Source: Fretibacter rubidus
GTDB lineage: Bacteria > Pseudomonadota > Alphaproteobacteria > Caulobacterales > Maricaulaceae
Length of the DNA stretch: 64,000 nucleotides
Assembly (NCBI RefSeq): GCF_041429785.1
Contig: NZ_CP163423.1
Location: forward strand, 558,001-622,000
Direction of reading: 5' to 3'
Each line of letters starts with the position of its first letter. The stretch's first letter is position 1. Of this stretch, positions 34,482 through 44,409 are shown in pieces. A program made the position numbers and the translations under genes. Under the pieces are notes generated by a model. That model saw only the letters and a program-made list of their open reading frames with translations. It had not been told where the DNA came from and searched no databases.

Positions 34482-36919
34482 GGCACATACTCCTCTTCAT
34501 TAAATTGCTCAGTCATCAAATCGGCCGCCCATTCCAACCCTTTGAAACGTAGCCAATGGGCCGCAAAATTATCCTGGCCGCCCAGTTCAAGAACGCGGTC
34601 AATTTGGGTTTGGTCTTTCTCTGAACCCGCCGCGCAAAAGGCGAGTGCAACGGGACCGAGTTGCAAATCGAACAGGCGATTGCCGCCGTGACTTTGAAAA
34701 TAGTAATCCCGCTTAGGCGTAGCCGAGGCGATGATTTGAACTTGGCGCTTGTTTAGACCAAAGCGGTCATAGGCCTCTTTTTGTTGCGGCTCCATTGCGC
34801 GGTTATTGGGCAGGAATATCCGAGACAGGCAGCTCTCAATAATCGCAGGCGCGATGGGGCTATTCGCTATATCCGCCAGTGATTGCGTCGCGAAGATAAC
34901 GGAGACATTTTTCTTACGAAGAACTTTAAGCCATTCTCGAATGCGGTCTGCAAACATCGGATCATCAAGGAAGACCCAAGCTTCGTCCAGTATCAGGAAT
35001 GTAGGCTTGCCATCAAAACGCGCTTCGAGCTTATGAAACAGATAGGTCAGCACGGGCGCAACAAGCGCCTTTGAGTGCATCAATTCTTCCATCTCAAAAG
35101 CCTGCACCGCGTTATCACGGAGCGTATCTTCATTGCCGTCAAGAATATGACCGTAAGCGCCTTCAAGTGTGAACGGTTTTAAGGCTAAACGTAAATCGCT
35201 ATCTTGGATTAGAGCTGAGAGGCCTGTGAGCGTGCGTTGATCCTCGGGCGCACTGGCAAGGCTTTGAAGGGCTGACCAGACGGTGCTTTCAACTTCAGCC
35301 GTGACATTTACGCCCTTGGACTCCAGCAATCCTGAAATCCATTCTAAGGCCCACGCCATTTCATTTAGCTCATCAATCCCCCGTAAGGGCTGGAAAACCA
35401 AAGCTGAGTCTGTCTCTCCCAGCGCGTAGAAGTCACCTCCCAACGCCTCAATCATCGCGCGTGATGAAGCGCCCTTGTCGAAGGTGAAAACCTGCGCGTC
35501 CGGATAGCGTTTGAACTGCATTGAGAGCAGATTGAGCAAAACGGATTTACCTGCGCCTGTTGGGCCGACAACCAATGTGTGGCCTACGTCACCTTGATGA
35601 GTCACCAATCGAAACGGCGTGTGATCTTCTGTGGTCGCATATAGCAACGGCGCGCCGTCCAAATGCGCGTTACCTTCCGGCCCCGCCCAAACCGCTGAGA
35701 GAGGCATCATATGGGCGAGGTTTAAAGTGGAAACCAACGGAACGCGCACATTTGCATATGGATTGCCGGGATGTGTGCCGAGCCAAGCATCAACGGCGTT
35801 GACCTTCTCATGTATGGTGACAAAGCCGCGACCATTGATAATGCGCTCAACCGCTCTGATGCGCGCCTCGGCAGCCGTGGCATCTTCATCCATGACGCAA
35901 ATAGCTGTCGTCAAATATCCGTAAGATACATAGTCGCCGCCTAGGTCTTGCAGAGCGGCATCGGCGTCAATGGCTTTGTTATCAGCATCGCTGTCGACCA
36001 AGGGCGTCGTCTCATTCATCAGCGCTTCTTTGAGCAGCGCGACGACTGACTTACGCTTGGCAAACCATTGCCGCCGCGTCTTAGTGATGACCTTTGAGGC
36101 TTCAGCCTTGGAGAGCGGCAAGAAGCGCGTCATCCAGCGATATGAAAAACCCAGTGTGTTTAGCTCGTCCAATATGCCCGGCGTTGTCTCGCTCGGAAAT
36201 CCAAGGATCGTCACCGTATGGATGGAATGCTCACCCAATCGTGGGACTAACCCGCCCACCAAATCAGCTCCGCCAATAAAGCTATCGATATAAGCGGGTG
36301 TTTCGGGCGTTTTGATAGGATGGCGTTTAGGCGAAACCGTTGAGTGCAAATATGTCAAGGTCGCGTCATCATCCAGCCACTCCGCCATCGGGAATTGGCT
36401 TTGCAAAAGATCCAAACATCTATCGCATTCTGACATGAAGCTTTGCAGGTGGTCTTGAACCGATACGCCTTTATCATCAGAGGGCGTTTCTATAATCCAG
36501 CTTTCGGCCTTACTGGATCTGTCTGCTGGAGGAATAAACTGAAAGGTCAAGTAATAGACGCTCTCAAACAGGTCTCGCTGACCTGCCTCTTCTTCAAACT
36601 CACCTCTACGTTCCTGCTCAATGATCCAAGGTGCAGGGTCTGTGAAATCAGACACCGGATATTCGCGAGCCGGAATACGGGCGGCTTCAAAGTAAAGCGC
36701 CCAACCCGAGCCGAAGCGGCGAAGCGCATTATTGAGGCGCGCGCAGGTCGCAACTAATTCTTCCTCTGTAGAGCTTTCAAGGTCGGGGCCACGAAACTCC
36801 GCTGTACGCTGAAAACTACCATCCTTATTGAGCACCGTGCCGGGCGCAATGAGCGCTGTCCAAGGCAGATAATCAGATAAGCAATCAGGCCGCTTTTGAT
36901 ATTCACTTAAATTCATCAT
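34460..36919 (-). CDS. trbE: conjugal transfer ATPase TrbE (VirB4-like)
   Basis: From the ATG at 36919 the protein has 819 residues, the normal TrbE length; the frame from 37030 would run into trbD. Walker A is VVGPTGAGKSVLLN and Walker B is FLILDEAWVFLDD. The N-terminal CagE/TrbE domain starts LSEYQKRPDCLSDYLPW. VirB4 ATPases power pilus assembly and substrate transfer at the inner membrane. The gene starts 10 bases after the trbD stop. Confidence 0.96.
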   Translation of the reverse strand: MMNLSEYQKRPDCLSDYLPWTALIAPGTVLNKDGSFQRTAEFRGPDLESSTEEELVATCARLNNALRRFGSGWALYFEAARIPAREYPVSDFTDPAPWIIEQERRGEFEEEAGQRDLFESVYYLTFQFIPPADRSSKAESWIIETPSDDKGVSVQDHLQSFMSECDRCLDLLQSQFPMAEWLDDDATLTYLHSTVSPKRHPIKTPETPAYIDSFIGGADLVGGLVPRLGEHSIHTVTILGFPSETTPGILDELNTLGFSYRWMTRFLPLSKAEASKVITKTRRQWFAKRKSVVALLKEALMNETTPLVDSDADNKAIDADAALQDLGGDYVSYGYLTTAICVMDEDATAAEARIRAVERIINGRGFVTIHEKVNAVDAWLGTHPGNPYANVRVPLVSTLNLAHMMPLSAVWAGPEGNAHLDGAPLLYATTEDHTPFRLVTHQGDVGHTLVVGPTGAGKSVLLNLLSMQFKRYPDAQVFTFDKGASSRAMIEALGGDFYALGETDSALVFQPLRGIDELNEMAWALEWISGLLESKGVNVTAEVESTVWSALQSLASAPEDQRTLTGLSALIQDSDLRLALKPFTLEGAYGHILDGNEDTLRDNAVQAFEMEELMHSKALVAPVLTYLFHKLEARFDGKPTFLILDEAWVFLDDPMFADRIREWLKVLRKKNVSVIFATQSLADIANSPIAPAIIESCLSRIFLPNNRAMEPQQKEAYDRFGLNKRQVQIIASATPKRDYYFQSHGGNRLFDLQLGPVALAFCAAGSEKDQTQIDRVLELGGQDNFAAHWLRFKGLEWAADLMTEQFNEEEYVPWLDVAE

Positions 36920-36929
36920 GCCAAATTCC

Positions 36930-37205
36930 TTAGGAGAGATAACCCTTATGTTTGATGTGACGGACAAGCACTTCCATGAACTGCGGATCACGTGAGGCGA
37001 AAAAGACGCAAAGAGTATGGGCGCAGACATAATAAATGATGCCGAGTAACCAGAGTTGGAGACCCAACCCTAGGGCCGCTGCAAGCGTGCCATTCAGGAT
37101 AGCCGCCGTTCTCGGAACACCGCCTAATAGGATGGGCTCGGTCAATGAACGGCGCACCGGAATGGTGAAACCTTCGGGAAGCTGATATGCGGCCGTGTCC
37201 GTCAT
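36930..37205 (-). CDS. trbD: conjugal transfer protein TrbD (VirB3-like)
   Basis: The 91-residue protein has the VirB3/TrbD form: a polar start with GFTIPVRRSLTEPILLGGVP, two close hydrophobic segments (about residues 28-67) and a short basic tail (HIKHKGYL). It works with VirB4 and the pilin in the inner membrane. The ATG overlaps the trbC stop by one base. Confidence 0.92.
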   Translation of the reverse strand: MTDTAAYQLPEGFTIPVRRSLTEPILLGGVPRTAAILNGTLAAALGLGLQLWLLGIIYYVCAHTLCVFFASRDPQFMEVLVRHIKHKGYLS

Positions 37206-37546
37206 TAGATGACAGCCCCGCCCGTAAAGCTGAAGAATGACAAGAAGAAGCTTGTCGCGGTAAAGGCAATCGACAGACCAAAGACAATCTTGATAAGATT
37301 GCGCATACCGCCGCCTGCATCACCAAAGGCCAGGCCAATGCCCGTCATGATAATGGCAATCGTGCCGAAAATTTTCGCTACAGGGCCTTCAATAGATTGC
37401 AAGATGCTGGTCAGCGGCCCTTCCCACGGCATGGCTGATCCTGCTGCGTGCGCCGTTTGCGGCATCAACATCATAATCAGAACGACAATAGCTGCGCCGT
37501 AGAATAGCCGTTGATTTAAGCTTCCGTGTGTTAGGGGTCCGTACAT
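37205..37546 (-). CDS. trbC: conjugal transfer pilin TrbC (VirB2-like)
   Basis: A 113-residue prepilin with a long signal sequence (hydrophobic residues about 17-34, cleavage near AHA/A) and two hydrophobic helices, which after processing would be packed as pilus subunits. SAMPWEGPLTSILQSIEGPV is typical of TrbC. Its start overlaps the trbB end by 16 bases. Confidence 0.92.
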   Translation of the reverse strand: MYGPLTHGSLNQRLFYGAAIVVLIMMLMPQTAHAAGSAMPWEGPLTSILQSIEGPVAKIFGTIAIIMTGIGLAFGDAGGGMRNLIKIVFGLSIAFTATSFFLSFFSFTGGAVI

Positions 37547-38541
37547 GAGTTACCTCCGTCAAAAGTGAGTTTAGGGATGGAAGACGAGGCTGTGAGCGGT
37601 TCGAGCTGGTAGCCCTTGTCCGTCAGATCAATGAGGCGCGCGATGGTTTGCACGCGGCGTTGTGAGCCTCGCCCGGAAATGAAGACAATCACGTCGATGG
37701 CCTCCGCAATCAGAGCCCGCGGAACAATCGCCACGCCCTCTAAAATCAGTTGTTCAATTCGGCCCAGAGCCGCTTTCGCTGAATTTGCATGGACGGTCGC
37801 AATGCCGCCGGGATGCCCAGTCGTCCAAGCCTTGAGCATGTCGAGCGCTTCAGGCCCGCGCACTTCACCTACGATGATGCGATCAGGGCGAAGGCGCAGT
37901 GTCGAGCGCACCAAATCTGCGAGCGTGACATTCAAGCCATGCGTGCGAAGCGCCACAGTGTCCTTAGCCTTACATTGAAGCTCGCGCGTATCTTCCAGAA
38001 TCAGGACGCGGTCACCTGTGTCCGATATTTCAGACAGTAAGGCATTGGCGAGCGTGGTTTTACCGCTTGAAGTGCCGCCTACGATTAAGATGTTCTGGCG
38101 AGACGTGACCGCATATTTTAGCGCTTCGGACTGGTCATAGGTGAGACTGCCCGCTTTGACGTAATCATCCAGGGTGAAGACCGCGACTGCGCCCTTCCGA
38201 ATGGAGAAACATGGCGCTGAAACGACAGGCGGCAAAACACCTTCAAAGCGTTCCCCATTACCCGGAAGCTCCGCGCTGATAATCGGCGCTTTCGTTGTCA
38301 CGTCTTGATTGATGTGGCTGGCAACGAGACGCACCACGCGCTCGCCCTCATCAGGCGTCAAAACACTGTCCGTGTCAAAACGGCCAACACCTAATTTATC
38401 AAGCCATAAACGGCCATCGGGATTGAGCATGATCTCGACAACTTTGGGGTCATCAAGCGCGTTCGTAATAACGGGCCCCAGTGCGGTACGCAGCATAGCA
38501 AGCGTACGGTCTGATGTAGCGGTTGTTTGAAGGCTAGACAT
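37531..38541 (-). CDS. trbB: conjugal transfer ATPase TrbB (VirB11-like)
   Basis: From the ATG at 38541 the protein has 336 residues. Walker A is [16 protein letters not shown], followed by the Asp box ILEDTRELQ, Walker B region [16 protein letters not shown] and the His box [13 protein letters not shown]. VirB11-type hexamers supply energy for machine assembly and DNA export in the cytoplasm. The longer frame from 38706 overlaps the copG-like gene and is not used. It overlaps that gene's end by eight bases. Confidence 0.96.
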   Translation of the reverse strand: MSSLQTTATSDRTLAMLRTALGPVITNALDDPKVVEIMLNPDGRLWLDKLGVGRFDTDSVLTPDEGERVVRLVASHINQDVTTKAPIISAELPGNGERFEGVLPPVVSAPCFSIRKGAVAVFTLDDYVKAGSLTYDQSEALKYAVTSRQNILIVGGTSSGKTTLANALLSEISDTGDRVLILEDTRELQCKAKDTVALRTHGLNVTLADLVRSTLRLRPDRIIVGEVRGPEALDMLKAWTTGHPGGIATVHANSAKAALGRIEQLILEGVAIVPRALIAEAIDVIVFISGRGSQRRVQTIARLIDLTDKGYQLEPLTASSSIPKLTFDGGNSCTDP

Positions 38542-39049
38542 TTGCTGTCTCCTTCTTCTTGGGCGCGGACACTTTTTTCTTCTGCAGCTTTTCGAGAAGT
38601 TGTATTTCATCGAGCCGAAAGAAGTCTTGGTCGGACACAAGAACATCAGACAGAGCTTGCTTGAAGGTTTTACCACCCGAACGCATTTTAACGCCAAGCT
38701 GATCAATGAACTGGTTCATCAATCCAACACCGCGCGCGGCGCGCGCATCAGTATCCGCTGCCGAGATTTGCGGGGCCATTGTGAAGTAAAAGTGCAGGAA
38801 GAGCGCAAAGGTCTCCGAATGCAGATTGAGGTCCCGCGAATGGCGATGATTATGGCGTATCATCATATCCAACTTTTCGAGTATACGTGCGTCCCGAGCG
38901 TCGTCGTGCTCAAACGTGAAACAGGCGGACAGAGCATCGTTTATGACGCGCGATTTTGTTTTCCCCATTGCGCGTGCCCGAACGTCCAACAGCGCTGCAT
39001 TTTCCGGTGTGATACGCGCGCGAACGCGAGCTGTGAGATCGTTGCTCAT
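38534..39049 (-). CDS. CopG-family ribbon-helix-helix protein
   Basis: The 171-residue protein has a ribbon-helix-helix start (VRARITPENAALLDVRARAM, then KSRVINDAL) and a long helical C-terminal part with a lysine-rich tail (KLQKKKVSAPKKKE). A gene of this kind between traG and trbB is standard in this ICE type. It probably controls the transfer operon or helps DNA processing; its target could be the phased repeats at 41183-41236, but this is only a proposal. Confidence 0.85.
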   Translation of the reverse strand: MSNDLTARVRARITPENAALLDVRARAMGKTKSRVINDALSACFTFEHDDARDARILEKLDMMIRHNHRHSRDLNLHSETFALFLHFYFTMAPQISAADTDARAARGVGLMNQFIDQLGVKMRSGGKTFKQALSDVLVSDQDFFRLDEIQLLEKLQKKKVSAPKKKETANV

Positions 39050-39051
39050 AG

Positions 39052-41112
39052 TTACATTCCCAAATCTATGTCTGTGCTGCGGGTCAGGTCATGGGCGCGT
39101 GCAAGCGTGGCCGTGTCTCTGACAAACTCGCCCAGTTTAATTGCGGGTGTGAGTTCATCGCCCTCTGCAACATCGAGAGACTTCTCTCTGGTCTTGGCTT
39201 GAGATGTGGAAGACTCAGGAGCGCTAAGCTCGGGGCTGCGTTCTTTGCCGCCTGCGTCTTCCTCGTCTTCCATATCAGTCTTTGAATTTAAGGCTGATGC
39301 GATTTTGTTTTGCTCTGACTTTTCAATTTCTGTGTAGAGACGGTCATCCACGGGCCGTGTCTCAACACCCCAGACGCAAGGCGTATTCGGGGAAAGTCCG
39401 CCATATCCGCCTGAGGATATTTGGGGAGGGCTGGAGACACGGCCTATGAAATTCTTATCCGCATAGTAGCGAACTTTATCGGCTTTGATCGGCGAGAAAC
39501 CTGAAAGAAGAATAAGCTCCTGATTGGATGGCAACTGCATGATTTCGCCGGGCGTGATCAGCTGGCGCGCTGTTTCTTGGCGAGAGACCATGACGTGGGA
39601 GAGCCAAGGCGCGAGGCGGTGACCGGCATAGTTCCGCATCGCCCGCATTTCCGTTGTGCTGCCAATAGCGTCCGATAAGCGTTTGGCCGTGCGCTCATCA
39701 TTGGTCGCAAAGGCTACCCGCACATGGCAGTTATCGAGGATGGAATTGTTAGGACCGTAGGCTTTCTCAATCTGGTTGAGGGATTGAGAAATCAGAAAGG
39801 CCCGCAAACCATAGCCAGCCATGAAAGCGAGTGAGCTTTCAAAGAAATCTAAGCGTCCTAAAGCCGGAAACTCGTCCAGCATGAGTAGCAATTGACGTGT
39901 CGGTTTACACTCGCCTGAGACAACAAGCTCTTCTGTCAAGCGGCGACCAATTTGATTTAGGATGAGGCGAACCAACGGCTTCGTGCGCGAGATGTCGGAC
40001 GGCGGAATGACCAGATAAAGAGAGACGGGCTTATCTGCGCTGATCAAATCGGCAATGCGCCAATCACATTTTGATGTCACCTCGGCGACCGTGGGGTCTC
40101 GGTATAATCCGAGAAAGCTCATAGCCGTTGATAATACACCTGAGCGCTCGTTTTCAGATTTATTGAGGAGTTCACGCGCTGCTTGTGCGACCACCGGATG
40201 GACTTGTGCCCCTGAACGGTCACCGAGATGATTAGTTTTCATCATGACACCAAGCGTCTTTTCAAAACTACGTTTTGGGTCAGAGAGGAATGAGGCTACG
40301 CGAGCCAGCGTCTTTTCGCGCTCTGCGTAGAGAATATGAAGGATAGCGCCGACTAAAAGACTATGAGCAGTCTTTTCCCAATGGTTGCGACGCTCAAGCA
40401 TACCTTCAGGGTCAACAAGGATATCGGCAATGTTCTGAACATCGCGTACCTCGTTGACGCCTTTGCGCACTTCTAAGAGAGGATTATATTTTGCGCTCGC
40501 GGCATTAGTCGGGTCAAACAATAGGCAATGGGAGAATGTTGCTCTCCAGCCGGAGGTGAGCTGCCAATTCTCTCCTTTGATATCATGGATAACCGCGCTG
40601 TCAGTCCAGGAGAGCAAGGTCGGGATGACAAGGCCCACGCCTTTGCCAGACCGTGTTGGCGCAATCGCCATGACATGCTCTGGGCCCTGATGGCGAATGT
40701 AATCAGTCTTTGTGCGCCCAAGGAAAACACCATGGTCATCCAGAAGACCAACTTGCTTCATTTGCTTTGATGTCGCCCAGCGCGATGAGCCAAATGTGTT
40801 TAGGGCTTTTGCAGAGCGGCCGCGGAGTACAGAACCTATGACCGCGAAGACAATTCCGAATAGACCACCGCCTGCTGAAATCTGACCGCCTCTTGAAAAA
40901 ATATGTGGCGCATAGGCGTCAAATTGATACCACCATTTGAAGAGGTTCCAGGGCGCATAGATTTTGTGATTGCCAAGCTTTGCGAATCCCGTTCCCAAAT
41001 AAGCATCATAATCAAACTGAAGCGCGACCCACTGCGTAGCATACCATGTCGACAAAATGATTGTCGCAAAGACGACGCATATTTGTCCGATCAAGATATT
41101 TTGTGGCGACAT
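39052..41112 (-). CDS. traG: coupling protein TraG/VirD4
   Basis: The 686-residue protein has an N-terminal membrane part (two helices, about residues 8-28 and 82-97) and a TraG/VirD4 ATPase: Walker A APTRSGKGVG (151-160), VIHDIKGENW, and Walker B LLLMLDEFPALG. It brings the relaxase-DNA complex to the secretion channel. The C-terminal 80 residues are acidic and variable. It is the first gene of the transfer operon, with the copG-like gene two bases behind it. Confidence 0.96.
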   Translation of the reverse strand: MSPQNILIGQICVVFATIILSTWYATQWVALQFDYDAYLGTGFAKLGNHKIYAPWNLFKWWYQFDAYAPHIFSRGGQISAGGGLFGIVFAVIGSVLRGRSAKALNTFGSSRWATSKQMKQVGLLDDHGVFLGRTKTDYIRHQGPEHVMAIAPTRSGKGVGLVIPTLLSWTDSAVIHDIKGENWQLTSGWRATFSHCLLFDPTNAASAKYNPLLEVRKGVNEVRDVQNIADILVDPEGMLERRNHWEKTAHSLLVGAILHILYAEREKTLARVASFLSDPKRSFEKTLGVMMKTNHLGDRSGAQVHPVVAQAARELLNKSENERSGVLSTAMSFLGLYRDPTVAEVTSKCDWRIADLISADKPVSLYLVIPPSDISRTKPLVRLILNQIGRRLTEELVVSGECKPTRQLLLMLDEFPALGRLDFFESSLAFMAGYGLRAFLISQSLNQIEKAYGPNNSILDNCHVRVAFATNDERTAKRLSDAIGSTTEMRAMRNYAGHRLAPWLSHVMVSRQETARQLITPGEIMQLPSNQELILLSGFSPIKADKVRYYADKNFIGRVSSPPQISSGGYGGLSPNTPCVWGVETRPVDDRLYTEIEKSEQNKIASALNSKTDMEDEEDAGGKERSPELSAPESSTSQAKTREKSLDVAEGDELTPAIKLGEFVRDTATLARAHDLTRSTDIDLGM

Positions 41113-41174
41113 TACCTAAGTCCTTCAATTGCGATGGACTAAGGCTGTCAGAAAAACGGATTTTTAGTCTAGTT

Positions 41175-41241
41175 CCTATATAGTGAATTCGCGTGACCTA
41201 TTATGACTTTCTATGAAGTTCTGTGACTTTCTGTGAAAATG
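41175..41241 (-). promoter_or_regulatory. six 10-bp-phased RTGA repeats in front of traG
   Basis: RTGA occurs at 41183, 41193, 41203, 41213, 41223 and 41233, each exactly ten bases after the last. The last four have a longer match (T[AG]TGA, with CTTTCT between two pairs). On the minus strand they read TCAC/TCAT and end just before a TATATAGG stretch that could be a -10 box for the traG operon. Ten-base spacing puts every motif on the same DNA face, as for cooperative binding of a regulator. Confidence 0.6.
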
Positions 41242-41399
41242 GCCAATTTGACCATATTGCCGGGCGGTACTTGGACTTTGGGGAATTCTGAATATTGCAG
41301 ACAGATTTTACAGATGTAAGTTTAGTGGAATCCAAGACTTTTCTGAGCCGTGAGCATAGCCGGAAAACCCTTTGGCAGATATTGGCTCATGAAAGAAAA

Positions 41400-43145
41400 T
41401 TACAGATGAAAATCCAGTTCAGTCCCATGTGACGTTCCGCTGGTGGCCTTAATGGCGTCAAGCTGGGAGAGATGGACCGCACCAGTGAGCTGGCTTAGTA
41501 AATGAGACTTCTCTAGTCGATCCATCACCGGCCCCTTTACTTCGGAGAGATGAAACTTGATGTTCGCCGTTGCGAGCCGTTCATTGATAGCCTCAAGGCT
41601 TTCCAGCGCACTGAAGTCGACATCATTGACAGCTGAGCACATCAGAATGACATGCTCGATTTCGGGCTTATTATAGATTAGATCGTAGATAGCATCTTCC
41701 ATATAGCGGGCATTGGCAAAATAGAGCGACTTATCAATGCGCAACGTCAAGACTTTCGGGTTCGTAATTACATTATGGCGCGCAATATTCCTGAAGTGTT
41801 CCGTATCACGAACTTGACCGACAATGGCAAAATGAGGCCGCGATGATCTATAGAGAAAAAGCGCAATTGAGAGCACAACACCTGATAGCACGCCCGCCTC
41901 AACGCCGACAGTCAGTGTAACGATGATCGTCGCGATCATAGCGGCGAAATCTGCCTTTGAATAAGCCCAAGCTTGGCGAATATCCGCAATATTGACGAGG
42001 GATAACACCGCCACAATGATTGTTGCGGCCAGCGTCGCGATAGGTAGGAAATATAAAAGCGGTGTGAGGAATAGGGTCGCGAGTGCAATTCCAATAGCGG
42101 TCATCGCACCTGCCGCCGGCGTCTCGGCCCCGGCATCAAAATTGACGGCTGAGCGCGCAAACCCGCCTGTGACGGGATAGCCGCCAGAAAATGCCCCAGC
42201 AACATTCGCTGCACCAAGCCCGATAAGTTCCTGATCTGGATCTATCCGCTGACGCCGTTTAGCCGCCAATGTTTGCGCCACCGATATCGACTCAACGAAA
42301 CCAATAACGGCTATGATAAGTGATGAGGCGAGCAGACTGCGCCATAGTTCCAAATCAAATTCAGGAACACTAAGAGATGGCAAGCCTTTCGGGATATTAC
42401 CGACGATGTTTACGCCCCTATCGGCAAGGCCCAGCGAGGCAACCACGATAATCGCGATGACCACAGCAATGACAGGTCCAATTTTTGTTCCGATTGAGGC
42501 CAAGCGATCTGATAAGCCAACTTTCATTAGAAGCGGCTTCATTCCTCGACGCACCCAAAATAAAAACGCGGTTGAAACAACGCCGATAATCAGCGTTGGA
42601 AAGTTTGTTTGTGGCAAACTCGTAACAAGAGCATGCAGCATCTCAATGAGGTTATGGCCGGATGCGGAGACTCCCAGTATATGTTTCAACTGGCTAACGG
42701 CTATCAAAAGTCCCGAAGCCGTGATGAAACCGGAAATGACGGGATGGCTCAGAAAATTGGCAATGAAGCCGAGTCTAAACAACCCCATGACCAAGAGCAT
42801 CAAACCTGAAATCAGGGCCAGCAGCAGCGCCACCGCAATATATTCCGGCGTCCCTTGTGCGGCGATCTTTCCCGCCGCCACAGCCGTCATGAGTGAGATG
42901 ACGGCCACAGGCCCGACTGCCATGGCGCGACTTGTCCCGAAGATCGCATAAGCGACTAAGGGCAGGATGCTCGCATACAGTCCGACCTGCGGTGGCAATC
43001 CCGCCAAAAGTGCATAGGCCAAGGATTGCGGGATCAACATGATGGTCACAATGACGGCGGCAATCCCGTCATTCACGAATGTCTCGCCCTTATAGCGGCG
43101 ACCCCAGTCTATGATCGGTAGATATTTTGCGAGCTTAAAGGCCAT
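41400..43145 (-). CDS. SulP family anion transporter with STAS domain
   Basis: The 581-residue protein has the SulP/SLC26 layout: about 12-14 helices in residues 25-440 with MLIPQSLAYALLAGLPPQVG and AVGPVAVIS, then a STAS domain (about 450-560) with HVILMCSAVNDVDFSALESL. SulP proteins move sulfate, bicarbonate or related anions across the inner membrane. Its place behind persulfide genes suggests sulfate or sulfite export or uptake here. It is three bases downstream of the phosphatase gene. Confidence 0.92.
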   Translation of the reverse strand: MAFKLAKYLPIIDWGRRYKGETFVNDGIAAVIVTIMLIPQSLAYALLAGLPPQVGLYASILPLVAYAIFGTSRAMAVGPVAVISLMTAVAAGKIAAQGTPEYIAVALLLALISGLMLLVMGLFRLGFIANFLSHPVISGFITASGLLIAVSQLKHILGVSASGHNLIEMLHALVTSLPQTNFPTLIIGVVSTAFLFWVRRGMKPLLMKVGLSDRLASIGTKIGPVIAVVIAIIVVASLGLADRGVNIVGNIPKGLPSLSVPEFDLELWRSLLASSLIIAVIGFVESISVAQTLAAKRRQRIDPDQELIGLGAANVAGAFSGGYPVTGGFARSAVNFDAGAETPAAGAMTAIGIALATLFLTPLLYFLPIATLAATIIVAVLSLVNIADIRQAWAYSKADFAAMIATIIVTLTVGVEAGVLSGVVLSIALFLYRSSRPHFAIVGQVRDTEHFRNIARHNVITNPKVLTLRIDKSLYFANARYMEDAIYDLIYNKPEIEHVILMCSAVNDVDFSALESLEAINERLATANIKFHLSEVKGPVMDRLEKSHLLSQLTGAVHLSQLDAIKATSGTSHGTELDFHL

Positions 43146-43148
43146 GCC

Positions 43149-43535
43149 TTAGAGCGTGTAGCCCGCTTGCTGGCCGATTCTGCTTATCTCTTCAGGTGAC
43201 AAAGCGTCAGGGTTGGCCCTTGCCCAGAGATTAGCCGAGCGCGTGCCCGTCCGACAAAATGCCAAGATCGGCCGATGGGCCTGAGCATAGATAGTCGTAA
43301 AGTCTTCTACATTCTTAGGCGTCATTTGCCCTGAGATTACAGGCAGGTCTAAATACGCAATGCCTGCATTTTTCGCATGCGCCGCTAAAGTTTTCGAACG
43401 TGGTTGGAATGGCACTTCGCGGTCAGGGCGATTATTGATGATCGTCTTGAATCCCATCTCGGCAATCTTTGACATATCCCGATGGGAGATTTGTTCAGAA
43501 ACAGACAGGGACTCCGTGAGACGTTTTATGTTCAT
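43149..43535 (-). CDS. TIGR01244-type phosphatase (DSP-like) of the sulfide module
   Basis: From the ATG at 43535 the protein has 128 residues. It shows the Blh/TIGR01244 pattern: LTESLSVSEQISHRDMSKI, INNRPDREVPFQ and the phosphatase-like loop AFCRTGTRSANLWA with the Cys of CxxxxxR. In other bacteria this domain is fused to an ETHE1-like MBL domain; here the two are separate neighbouring genes, the MBL gene ending 10 bases before this ATG. Role proposed in persulfide handling. The frame from 43694 overlaps the MBL gene. Confidence 0.88.
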   Translation of the reverse strand: MNIKRLTESLSVSEQISHRDMSKIAEMGFKTIINNRPDREVPFQPRSKTLAAHAKNAGIAYLDLPVISGQMTPKNVEDFTTIYAQAHRPILAFCRTGTRSANLWARANPDALSPEEISRIGQQAGYTL

Positions 43536-43545
43536 CACAGCCCCC

Positions 43546-44409
43546 TTAAATACGGTTGATTGGAATTTTGAGATAATGCTGACCATCATCTTCAGCGGGC
43601 GGCATGTTTCCGGCGCGCATATTGATCTGGATTGATGGCAGGATGAGTTTGGGCAAACCGAGCGTCTTATCCCTCGCATTGCGCATCGCGACAAATTCCG
43701 CCTCGCTCACGCCGCCGCCAACATGAATGTTAAATTGTTTCTGCTCGCCAATAGTGGTCTCCCACATATAATGGTCGCGGCCTTTCGGTTTGTAATCGTG
43801 ACACAGAAAGACGCGCGTTTCATCCGGCAGCGCAAAGAGCTTTTGAATAGAGCGATAGAGCGTCGCCGCATCCCCGCCCGGAAAATCACATCGCGCTGTA
43901 CCGTAATCTGGCATGAACAATGTATCGCCGACGAATACGGCGTCTCCAATCAGATAGCTATTACATGCGGGTGTGTGACCGGGCGTGAAAATCACCTCTA
44001 CCGCCATAGCTCCAATGTGAAACATCTCGCCATCTTTGAAGAGTTTATCAAATTGGCTGCCGTCCTTTTTAAACGTGTCGCCGGCATTGAAGATGCCGCC
44101 AAAGACTTTCTGAATATCCGGGATATGCTCCCCAATCGCAATCTTACCGCCCAATGCATCTCGCAGATAAGGCGCCGCTGATAGGTGATCGGCGTGAGCA
44201 TGCGTTTCTAAAATCCAATCGCAGGTCAAATCATTGTTTTGAATATAGGAGATGACGGCGTCGGCGGAGTCTGTCCAGGTTCTACCGGCACTAGAATCAT
44301 AATCCAGAACGGAATCGATGATTGCGCAATGTTTACCTTTGTGCTCACTGACCACATAGGAGACGGTATTTGTGCGTTCGTCAAAAAAGCTTTTAACAAT
44401 AGGGGTCAC
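43546..44409 (-). CDS. MBL-fold persulfide dioxygenase-like protein (Blh/ETHE1-type)
   Basis: The 287-residue protein has the metallo-beta-lactamase motif THAHADHL (about residue 70), GHTPACNSYLIGD, GDTLFMPDYGTARCDFPGG and LCHDY. The GTARCDFPGG segment is characteristic of ETHE1-type enzymes, which oxidise glutathione persulfide to sulfite with one mononuclear iron. It overlaps the ArsR-like gene by four bases. It is the central enzyme of the sulfide module; sulfite made here could then leave through a transporter in the same cluster. Confidence 0.92.
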   Translation of the reverse strand: MTPIVKSFFDERTNTVSYVVSEHKGKHCAIIDSVLDYDSSAGRTWTDSADAVISYIQNNDLTCDWILETHAHADHLSAAPYLRDALGGKIAIGEHIPDIQKVFGGIFNAGDTFKKDGSQFDKLFKDGEMFHIGAMAVEVIFTPGHTPACNSYLIGDAVFVGDTLFMPDYGTARCDFPGGDAATLYRSIQKLFALPDETRVFLCHDYKPKGRDHYMWETTIGEQKQFNIHVGGGVSEAEFVAMRNARDKTLGLPKLILPSIQINMRAGNMPPAEDDGQHYLKIPINRI

